A stretch of 64,000 bases of DNA from NCBI GenBank assembly GCA_030562195.1, contig CM060199.1, positions 20,666,338-20,730,337 on the forward strand. The letters are read 5' to 3'. The notes below the pieces were generated by a model. It worked only from the letters and a program-made list of their open reading frames with translations. It searched no databases and was not told the DNA's origin. Source of the stretch: Nipponacmea schrenckii (taxonomy: Eukaryota; Mollusca; Gastropoda; Lottiidae). Made by a program: the position numbers and the translations under genes. Positions 34,964 to 45,069 of this stretch are shown here, piece by piece. The first letter of the stretch is position 1; the number at the start of each line of letters is the position of its first letter.

Positions 34964-35640
34964 TCAGAACACGCCTATGGACTGATGAGTCAAACTTTCC
35001 TCGAGGAGACGTTGTTCCAAATCCTGGACGTTGACTGGAGGCACACTGCGATGTCGGATTTGCCGATCGAGGTGGTCCCATAAATGCTCGATGGGATTCA
35101 CGTCCGGTGAACATGCTTGCCATGTTATGTGTCAATCTTGCTGTGTGTGATCTTGCACTGACATGTTGGAAAACACCGTAAATTCAGGTTTCCACGAATG
35201 ACGTCACCACATATGCCACCCCAAACCAAAACCCTCCACCCTCAAACGGACCTATTGGACATAGTTAGGTGCAAACGTTCACCAACTCTTCGGTATACAA
35301 GCCTCCGTCCATCGTTTCTGAAGATGAGGAATCTGCTATCATCAGAGAACATAACAAGTGCCCAGTCTCGCTGTTGCCAACGTCGAATTCGTCTGGCCCA
35401 TATCAGTCAGTTATTCCGGTGTCGAGGCGTCAAGAGCGGCCCGCAATAGGGATGACTTGGTCGGATACCATACTGCCGTAGTCTCCTGTAAACCGTCTTC
35501 GACTGATTCTGTGTCGCAGTGCTGTAGCGGCTGCGTACGTTGCTGTTACGGTGTAATACCCGGATGTAACGATCTTCACGGGGCGTGGTAACTTGTGGTC
35601 TTCCACTACTGGGGATGTCGGACGTAACCGCAACCAATCA
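34964..35640 (-). pseudogene. Broken Tc1/mariner-type transposase
   Basis: On the minus strand: SGRPQVTTPREDRYIRVLH (helix-turn-helix linker) and YRRLRQYGIRPSHPY near 35430-35630; ALVMFSDDSRFLIFRNDGRR with the first catalytic Asp near 35300; VLVWGGI; a frame-shifted ARSHTARLT piece near 35130; then SPDVNPIEHLWDHLDRQIRH with the catalytic Glu near 35085 and a C-terminus ending at TGA 34964-34966. A TGA interrupts before GWRVLVWGG, several frame changes are needed, and the second catalytic Asp is lost. The start codon end is missing. Typical dead DD34E element of the Tc1 family. Confidence 0.85.
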
Positions 35641-35644
35641 ACAA

Positions 35645-36050
35645 CCCAGAGAGGGAAATGTCACTACCTCGCAATTTACGTTTTTGCCGGAAGTGATGAA
35701 GTTTTTCCGGTGTTTTTGATCGACTATGCTGTGAGATATGCTATGCGAATTGGCATGTTTTCATACTAAAACATTCACTTAGTAAAAGACTACTTTGGAA
35801 TAAGTTTTAGCTATTTGAATTTAATTAAATGCTTTAATTGCTTGTTTTACATGAATAGATCTATAGGCCTATATTTGAAGAACAAATGTTTGTAATTTGT
35901 ACCATCATACTTAATGTCACTCTTTGAATGTATTTCGTTTTTATCAATATCCTGGAAAACATTTTTTACTTCAGAACCATAATATTTTTAAATTAATTAT
36001 TAATGAGATTTTCAATTTTTTTTTTATCAGTATGTTTGGTAGCATATCAC
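35645..36050. other. Gene-free stretch
   Basis: AT-rich, no feature recognised beyond the end of the Tc1-like remnant. Confidence 0.4.
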
Positions 36051-36054
36051 CAAA

Positions 36055-36225
36055 AGATTTTCTCCTATGGCCTATATCCTGACAGAGTTGACTTAATCGT
36101 TGACGGCATCTCTGATAGGAAGATCACTGCGGAAATTACGCCAGATTTGGAAAAGTTTAGAGTTACCATTGCAGTGCACCAAAGAGCACTTAAATGTTCC
36201 TCATTTGTGTAAAATCGCCCATCTT
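36055..36225 (+). repeat. Dispersed repeat family C, copy 2
   Basis: CCTATATCCTGACAGAGTTG, GACGGCATCTCTGATAGGAA and GATCACTGCGGAAATTA match copy 1 inverted. The open frames over it (36003-36288) are not shared as protein between copies, so I read it as non-coding. Confidence 0.7.
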
Positions 36226-36229
36226 TCCG

Positions 36230-37080
36230 CTCAAAACCAAATGGGAGTTAAAAAAAAACCCAGTCCTTTTTTGTGTATGCCAGTATAACAGTTTTCGTAG
36301 TATCAGTATATGTTGGAAAAACAAAGGCAGGATTATTGACATAACAATTTGTAAGTTGTGACAGTGGACTTTGTTGTGTAGTGGAACTATCAGAAAAAAA
36401 AACAAAGTTCAACCATCTTTTGTAAAAGAATATAATTTCAAGTATATTAAGATTAGCATTCGTTACTACCTCGGGGGCATCCTTTGGAGTTTAGTTCCTG
36501 AACTTTAGATGAATCAATCATTTATCAAATCCGGTGTCTAATTAGCACACATTTTCAGTAAAATTAGGTTGAAGTGATATGAGATGGAAAAGCCGCTTTA
36601 TAGTCAACTGGAATGGTCTACAACTAAGATGTTTCGATACCAGGTGATGGATGCTTTGATGTTTGAAATCTTAAAGGCATGATAGTACCAATATATTTTA
36701 TAGATTGAAATTGTTTTCAAACAATTTTAAAGAATACTAAGTATGGAAATTCAGGCAGACATTCTCACATTCAATTGTGATTTTTGCTTATGGAATATTA
36801 ATAACGGTCAGATATGACGACAGTTGAAACGCGTTTATTTGTGGTACCTTACAATCTCAAAAATACCCACGACAGCTGAAATTATTATGTATCAAGAAAT
36901 ATCTAGACGACCACATACCTCTGACTTATTGAACTTAAAATACAATGAACACTTTTTCACAGTATTTCCGGCTTCTCGGATCAAAGCGAGATGGAAAAAA
37001 TAATTAGAAAAAACACTCAGTACTATTTTTCTTATTAAAAACATTAATGGAAAATTATTTCTAAGTAGATCTTGCTATTT
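36230..37080. other. Gene-free stretch
   Basis: No exon, RNA gene or repeat recognised. Confidence 0.4.
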
Positions 37081-37081
37081 T

Positions 37082-38170
37082 TATACGCCCACGTGAAATG
37101 GAGGCGTATATTGTCGTCACCCACGTCCGTCCGTCGGTCCGTACGTCCGTCCGTCCTCAATTGCTCGTAAACACTCTACAAGGTGCAATTCTTGACAGAT
37201 TTAATTGAAACTTTATATGAGTGTTTATGATCACTCAAGGATGAACCCTATTTAAACTCAGCAAAATCGGAAAAAATTTAGTATGAGTTTTTGCCCTTGT
37301 TCTTGAATGGCTCCTAAAAACTCTACAATGTGCAATTCTTGATTTTGATGAAACTTGGTGTGAGAGTATGTTATAACTCAAGGATGAACCCTATTGAAAA
37401 TCAGCAGAATCGAAAAACATTTAGTATGAGTTATTGCCCTTGTTCTTGAAAACGCGTTCAATTTTAGCTTGTAAACACTCTTGAGAGAACAATTCTTAAT
37501 GGATTTTGATGAAACTTGGCTTGAGTATTTGTTATCACCCAAGGATGAATCCTATTGAAAAAGAGTAAAATCGAAATAATTTAATATCAGTTATTGCCCT
37601 TGTTTTTTAAAACGCGTTCAATTTTTGGCTTTAAAACACTCTTCAAAGCACAGTTATTGACCGATTTTGACAAAACTTGTTGAAATTGTTTAATACCACC
37701 CAAGGATGAACCCTTTTGAAAATAGAAAATATCGAAATATATTTGATACGAATTATTGCCCTTGTTCTATAAAATGTGTTGGACTTTTGCCTTGTAAACA
37801 CTCTACAAGTCACAATTCTTGAGAGATTTTGATGTAACTTGGCATGAGTATTTGTAATCACCTAAGGATGAACCCTGAGGATCTGAGGGCACTATTTGGT
37901 TGGGAATCTACTAATTCCATCAAACAATATGCCCCACCACCATCAGCGTGGACAGATCAAAAAGGATGAACCCTTTTGAAAATAGAAAATATCGAAATAT
38001 ATTTGATACGAATTATTGCCCTTGTTCTATAAAATGTGTAGGACTTTTGGCTTGTAAACACTCTACAAGTCACAATTCTTGAGCAATTTTGATGTAACTT
38101 GGCATGAGTATTTGTAATCACCTAAGGATGAACCCTATTGAAATTCAGTTAAATCGAAAAATATTAAGTA
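37082..38170 (+). mobile_element. Related hairpin-ended element, copy 3
   Basis: Left hairpin TATACGCC...GGCGTATA (37082-37110) then GTCCGTCC-rich sequence and ~165-bp monomers containing CTCAAGGATGAACCCTAT, TTATTGCCCTTGTTCT and TTGTAAACACTCTACAAG. A ~175-bp segment (37702-37877) is repeated at 37963-38140 with a piece of the following ~190-bp satellite between. The end design matches copies 1 and 2 but monomers differ, so this is a sister subfamily. Confidence 0.6.
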
Positions 38171-38990
38171 TCAGTAAATGCCCTTGTTTTTGAAAACGCG
38201 TTCAGTTTTAGCTTGTAAAAACATCAGCGTGGACTGATAAAAAAAATGGCCATTTTTCTAAAAAATTGGCCATGAAGAGAGTCTTCAGTCTTCATCACTG
38301 ACTGGCCAGTCACAAGTTTGGCATGAAAATATCATTATATTGGAATTTTTGGGATATTCCCCGGTCTGAGGGCACTATTTGGTTGGGAATCTACCAATTC
38401 CATCAAACAATATGCCCCACCACCATCGGCGTGGACTGTTAAAAAATTGGCCATGAAGAGTCTTCATCACTGACTGGCCACTCACAAGTTTGGCATGAAA
38501 ATACAATTATATGGGAATTTTTTGGATATTCCCAGGTCTGAAGGCACCATGTGGTTAGGAATCTACCAATTCCATCAAAAATTATGCCTCACCATCATCA
38601 GCGTGGACTGATAAAAAAAATGGCCATTTTAAAAAAATTGGCCATGAAGAGACTTCATCACTGACTGGCCAGTCACAAGTTTGTCATGAAAATATCATTA
38701 TATTGGAATTTTTGGGATATTCCCAGGTCTGAGGGCACTATTTGGTTGGGAATCTACCAATTCAATCAAACAATATGCCCCACCACCATCAGCGTGGACA
38801 GATCAAAAATTGGCCATGAAGAGTCTTCATCTCTAACTGACCAGTAACTAAGCATAGCATGAAAATACTATTATATTGGAATTTTCGATATATTCACAGG
38901 TCTGAAGAAACCATGTGGTTGGGATTTTGCCAATTCCATCAAAATGTCTGTCCCACCACCATCACTGTGGACTGTACAAAAATTGGCCAA
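37878..38990 (+). repeat. ~190-bp satellite, about five copies, first one isolated inside copy 3
   Basis: Units share GGGCACTATTTGGTTGGGAA, ATGCCCCACCACCATC, GCGTGGAC and TTGGCCATGAAGAG...CTTCATCACTGACTGGCC. Clear copies start near 38360, 38535, 38725 and 38895; a partial copy lies at 37878-37965. Later copies are more diverged. Confidence 0.75.
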
Positions 38991-39960
38991 TTTTTCAGTG
39001 GACACGGTATCAATGTTGGGTGTTAATACACATGTACATGTAAGAAAAAGTATATAGACTTGAAATGTGTCGTGTTTGAAGCAAAAAATCGCAGTGGAAA
39101 TACTTTTTTAACGTCGTTTTTCAGAGGCGGTGTACGAAAAAATAACTATCCAACATGGCGGCTTTCGTGCCTTTACCTTTTTAGAGTATAGTAGAAGAAA
39201 ACGTCAAAGTGAGAAAAGTCATTTTTTTTTCGACCCAGGCGCCTGTGGCTAAAATGAAACGGTTTGGAAAAACGTCTTTTAAGTTTAAACCTAGGAAATT
39301 ATGTAACTTTGTCAGACTATATTGTCTTCTCACTTCCGAGCTTCAATATAGATCAAAGATTGACCTTCTTTTATAAAATTTCGAATAAAATGCATCTACT
39401 GCCAAGATATATTCTTAAAGAAGTTTGTTAATAAAATGCAAATTTCAGTTTTTCACTTCAGATAAAAAAAAAATGCAAACTTCATCATAACAAGAAGTAG
39501 TTCTAAGACTATCAGTAATCTTTTGCTACTAATATACCAATTCACTGTAATAAGCGAGATAAATTTCCATTTACGGACCAGATTGCGAAGACGTTAGTAT
39601 TAATATTAGATTTCACTAAATCAAAATTATTAATGATGATATTAATCAAATTATGATCATATTAAAACGACCGCTGGTAACGAACTCAGTAATCGCATTA
39701 TCATCCCTGTATGACGTTAGTTACCGACTTCTAAGGATAAAAACAATAAAGCTGAACAACGTTTTAAAATAGTATAATGTAGGATTACATAGTATGTGAA
39801 TGTATTAAAGCCAAACTTGACACAGATGGATATAAACCTTTTGAAGTGTTTCTTTCAGGTCATTGATGCATATTTTAATCAAATATATTTGCCATACACA
39901 CCTCGTAGAAGTATTCCGTTTTCGATTTGATATAAACGATATTGGACATACCCCAAACGA

Positions 39961-40030
39961 TGACGTCATCAGTGGGTGATATCTGATATCATCCCTATGT
40001 ACGATATCAATATCAAATATCACCCACTGA
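39961..40030. repeat. CRE-like palindrome plus 20-bp hairpin
   Basis: TGACGTCA (39961-39968) directly precedes CAGTGGGTGATATCTGATAT (39970-39989), which pairs with 40010-40029 at 19 of 20 positions around a 20-base loop. Confidence 0.7.
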
Positions 40031-41425
40031 CGAGGAAATAAAAAAAAATCAGTGAAGATATTACTTTATTTTGATATGATATTAATAAAGGAGCTAGAAG
40101 CGCTTATCAGTGGTTCACTCATATAACTTTTCTTTGTCGAAATTTCAAGATTATCATCAGTTTCTATAAGTTTTTGGAAACTTTAGTTTCCGTTAAATGT
40201 CTGGAATCTTGGTGATTTAAAATGCTACTTATATCTCTCTTCATACTATCTGATGTTCTATTGTAAGTTCTTATTCCTGAAAGTACACATGACATCTCAT
40301 ATTATACATACAGTTGATGGGTTTATATTTCAATTAAATTAGTATTGCTGTCGATTGTCTCTAGTTTCGGCTTTGTGCACTTTTATTATATAACATGGCT
40401 CAGTACCGAGGTAAGATATGGCGGGATGTGCTGTTTGAAATGAATTACATGTATTATTAAAAATCTACATACTCTCAACACTACGATGACCTGTACGCTC
40501 ATTATAAGCTGTTCGGGTACTTCAGAGTTGAATAGCTTTGTGGCAATTGTTAATCTGAGAGAATGGTTGGTCTTTCAGTTATTCCTGCTATTTTACATAA
40601 TTCTGGAACTACTGGTATTTAGACCCATTGCATATTGACCCATATACCAACCGCTATCAGTTGTAATCTCCAATTTTGCCAAATAATCAGTAGGCCATAA
40701 TTCCACGTATTTCTTATAGATCTCAACATGTCAACACACTTTCCTATTGCTACCACGATGGTCAACAACTTTTGGAGTAATCTTTCGGTTTTTAAACCAC
40801 TCTAGACAGTTTTTAAAAAATATCCCCATTGTAACGTAACAACTGGGATCCATCCGATTATGAAACCAAAGACACCTGACTGTTCTTATATCGTTAATGT
40901 CAGTGCTCTTTCCCGCTACGTAACGAGAAATGTAATCCATTTAGGTAAGTGAACATATTAATAAGTACACAAAAGAATATTGCTGTATTCATTACCGCTT
41001 GGATGTATGGTGTTTCCCACTTAGAAATGAGTTATATCATGGTCGGGCATACAACTGGGAAATTCAACATGGCTGCCATTGGGAAAATATTTGTGTTTTG
41101 CTCATGATGATGGTTTTACCGTATTTCGATTTCTGTATGAATAAAAAATATTTTTCATTGTTCATTGACTTTAAATGACAGTTTAAGAGAAAATTAAAGC
41201 GAAAGCAGGGTTCACTTGACTAAGTAAGCATTCTGATTATCTGTATATTGCATATCTTGCAATTGAAGGAAATGTTTTTTTTAAACTTTTTAAATCCTAC
41301 AAATTTGGTATTCCGACGCCTTGCACAAGGAGAACCGACATTTGAATATTAAAATAACAAAACGTTTCCTTGTTTACGTAATAAGCGTCACATGCCGTTT
41401 ACTCGATATAATTTTAGCTACCCGT
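40031..41425. other. Gene-free stretch
   Basis: No exon recognised. A YY1-like AACATGGCTGCC is at 41066-41077. Confidence 0.4.
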
Positions 41426-41429
41426 GTTC

Positions 41430-41965
41430 ACCAATAAAAAACACGATATCCGAGCAAAATATTGAAGGAACGAATGATAAATACTACATCGAAAGTCGTA
41501 TTTTCAACAGTCCAAGGGGGTAACGAAAACAGCAATATGTGTCTCAAGAACCCTCTTTGACGATAATGTTTCATTCCGCCCGGGTTTCTTTTGTTTGAGA
41601 TAGTACTTGTCAATGTTTTCATTTGTTCGTCTAACACTTTAAATTCCGGATTGCGTAAAATATCCACATTGCTTATTAGTTTTTCTGACTTCCACAACAA
41701 ATCTACTCAACCAAAAGATTAACTCTGTGTAATCCATTTCATCCAAATCATTTTGTATTTTGCGATCTACTTATTTGCGTTGGTTATTTCGCCAAATCAC
41801 CCAGAAATTTGAATGTCTTTACCGCCCATTTATTTCGCCTCAGTGTATTTTAAGAACTGATGTCTGGGCAACTTCCATCATTTGACACTTCAAAACGTTG
41901 ATCGTTATCATACACTTTTTCTTCTGCATCTGAAGAAATGTCCATGTTTTTATCAATATCGGTTT
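41430..41965 (-). pseudogene. Fragment of a DUF3504 / Crypton-type (KIAA1958- or ZMYM-like) protein
   Basis: On the minus strand, pieces line up in family order with frame breaks: acidic ISSDAEEKVYDNDQRFE (~41890-41945), TAA, NTLRRNKWAVKTFKFLGDLA (~41785-41850), NQRK*VDRKIQNDLDEMD then YTELIFWLSRFVVEVRKTN (~41670-41785), and in another frame NVDILRNPEFKVLDEQMKTL (~41600-41670). WAVK.F, LSRFVVEVR and D.L..PEF...D..MK.L are the N-terminal helix pattern of DUF3504 tyrosine-recombinase-derived proteins. At least two stops and one frameshift with a deletion where YPP-N-L-Y is expected. The catalytic recombinase part is not seen. Confidence 0.5.
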
Positions 41966-42184
41966 CAAGTATATATTTCAATAATTTCGTTTTGGCTGGC
42001 CAGAATCAATTATCCTCGGCCTTTTGGTTAATTTTACATCAACCTCATAGGTTGATATTTACTACATTTCCAATGCCTTTTTCTAATATGAGACCATGCC
42101 AGCCTTTCGTTCAGGATAAAGTCTTTCAACATTTGCAAACCGAACAGAGCAATAAACCGAACAGAGCAATGCGCACATAGTGAC

Positions 42185-43500
42185 ACATTCTCTCTTTTGA
42201 TATTCTGTTATTCTGAATAGACGGCTGAAAATTAATTGCATGAAAGAATATTGGCGAAACCATTAGGTTCGGAATTCATGCTGTTTCTGGAGATTTACTA
42301 GACATTTTGTAGTCAGCAGTTGGTCAAGAAACTTAATATGTGATGATGGGAAATATTAGGCTGTCTATACATTAACTGTTATTACACAGTTTTGTCTGAA
42401 CAGTTTAATAACACCACTCAATTCATTTTCTTCAAATTATCCTTCTTAATGTCCAATCTGATTTTGGTATGTCTCGATGGTGCCACAGCGTCTTAATGAA
42501 AATATTTCTTAGATAACGCAATTGTTAGTAGAAAACACCACACGTGCCCCGTCTCTGGTAGACTTGACAAATGTATTTCGTCTGGGTCTGATGTCGTGAG
42601 GATTTTTAATTTGCAGTACTCAAATTAGCACGTCAACCTCTCGGCGTTCTTTGAGCCATGGAAATATTTTACACCATGTATATCTATAAGGGCTTTAAAA
42701 GAAATGTTTGACGAAAACATCACGAACCGTAATAAACTTATAAAGATGGTAAGGGTGGGCTTTTGTCAACTTGACAACCTGTAGTATCATAGAATAACGC
42801 AAGACAAGTACCTGAGACGCTGTATATAGTAAAAATGAGTGGCGGAACAATTGCTGTTAAAATTATCTATGTGTTGGTAAAATCTTTGATTTTTTTATTT
42901 TATCGGTGAAAGCGACCAAAATCAGGTTCAACGTAGGAGTCAACCTGTTTCACTGAGGTTGTCTGTGACGGATCTCATGAGCTTACCTTAACTAATGCGA
43001 TGCATCAGATGCAATTATTCTTATGGAATTTTGGTATAAATATAAAACACAAGATATATACGTCATTATTTATCCTTATTTATTAATATACAACAATTAT
43101 AAATATGTTTGTAACATATCGGCGTATTTCAGTCTCAATAACAGTTCTTATAAAAAGCAGCACATTACACGTAACGCATCCATTGTTACTATAATTAACA
43201 TAATATGAATAATGTGTGATTATCAATGCAACAAATTAACAATTACTCATGCAGTATTCCATACTATTCATATAACGATAGATTGAGTTCTCTATTATAC
43301 ATCCGTGTTCTTACAATAGTATTCCCTGAATTTGCCAAGGTTTCCCGTAAAAGCAGATTTTACACAAACGTAGGCTGCTTTTGGAAATATGGTATATTGT
43401 ACTTAATTTAAATCCAACTGATACACTTTAACAAAACCCAGAAATAAGCTTCATTTTTTAAAGCTTCCCTAGAAAGTGATTCTCGATAATGCACATTGTG
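42185..43500. other. Gene-free stretch
   Basis: No exon recognised; a trace of repeat family B inverted near 42640. Confidence 0.4.
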
Positions 43501-43524
43501 TTCAGTTCATGATGCTTTGATAAT

Positions 43525-43760
43525 ACAGAGACGTTTCTAGAAAAGTAAGGTAAAACAAAGACATTTCTAGAATAATGAGTTAATACAGGAGACGGTTCTA
43601 GAAAAGTCATTTAATAAGAGGCGTTTCTCAGTTATTACAGAGACGTTTCTAGAAAGGTAAAGTAATGCAGAGACGTTCTAGAAAAGTAAATAAATGAATA
43701 AAAGTGTCCAGTTATTTCAGAGGCGTTTCTCAGTTATTACAGATACGTTTTCCAGATAAA
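43525..43760. repeat. Degenerate ~30-bp repeat with TTCTAGAA core
   Basis: RGACGTTTCTAGAAAAGTAA-type units; TTCTAGAA occurs at 43535, 43565, 43596, 43647 and 43676, with related GCGTTTCTCAGTTATTACAG between. Confidence 0.7.
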
Positions 43761-44734
43761 GAAATAATATGGAGACGTTTGTAGATAAATCAGTTAATAA
43801 GTCGTTTCTATGGTAAACGTGAGTAAATAAAGATACACCTGTAAGGATTTGTAAGCTGGAGACCTAAGAATCTATAAATCTTATATAAACAATCAACGAT
43901 ACTTTATATCATATAATCGTTCAAAGATATTATCCTATTTCGAATCCGAATAACGGTAAATTTTATTAACCATATATATGCGGCCATTAGCGCAAAAACG
44001 ACCACATTCTATTAACCACAAATTCCGAATGCAATGGACATGCATGCAGATATAAATAAGTACTCAATGATGGTGATAATAACAAAGAATTCTGATGGTA
44101 ATAGTAAAATTGAGAAGTATATGAACAAAATAAAATATTATAAGTTTTAACTTTTGACCAAATCCTTTGAACTCTTTTGAATATAATATTGGCTTGTCTA
44201 AATAAGGTATTTTTCCAGCACAGCGACGTTACTTTCCTCGCAATATACTTTAGACACGTAAAAATTTGTTTGTTTTTTTGTGTGAAATAAGGTAAAGTAC
44301 TTGGACAGTCATATAAATATTAATATTGAGCAGGTCACAAAGTCGGAGGAGGATACTTTAGAAATGTTTAAAGTATTATGACCATAGAAAATACATCCGG
44401 ATTTTAACATTGTCTTCAGTACACAAATCAGTACAAAAAAATTAGAACACGCTTCAATTTAATTTCCAAGATTTTAAGACATTCATTTTTTTTTCTTCTA
44501 AAATTTGGTTAATATCTTGGCGAATCAGTACAAACGTCAACTTCATTACACTAGAATTATTATAGCTCGGAGCCAAATATCATTACTTTGCAACATTTTT
44601 AGCGTTAGACATCATGTTTATTATCACGATATTGGCCAAAATCAGCATTCAAATATAACCCTTTTTCCATAATTCTTTATAAAATTGGTCACTTATTTTC
44701 GGATAGGCCTTCATTTGAGCTTGTTTCAAATTCC

Positions 44735-45065
44735 AAGGTACAATTGTATCAAATTGTAAATTTTGGGTAATTGTACCAGTAATTTAACAGTAGTCCCACA
44801 GTTTGTAATTTATGGGTACAATTGTTCCAGTTTGTAATTTATGGGTACAATTGTACCAGTTTGTAATTTATGGGTACAATTGTACGAGTTTGTAATTTAT
44901 GGGTACAATTGTTCCAGTTTGTAATTTAAGGGTACAATTGTACCAGTTTGTAATTTATGGGTACAATTGTTCCAGTTTGTAATTTATGGGTACAATTGTA
45001 CCAGTTTGTAATTTAAGGGTAAAATTGTACCATTTTGCAATTTATGGGTACAATAAAAGTATTGT
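44735..45065. repeat. 29-bp satellite with palindromic core, ~10 copies
   Basis: Unit GTTTGTAATTTATGGGTACA ATTGTACCA. The core GGTACAATTGTACC is a perfect 14-bp palindrome; in alternate units it is GGTACAATTGTTCC, so the palindrome is broken by one base. Confidence 0.92.
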
Positions 45066-45069
45066 ACCA

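Noticed and set aside
42120..42175. CGAACAGAGCAATAAACCGA duplication
   Set aside because: A short local direct duplication of ~17 bases, too small to interpret.
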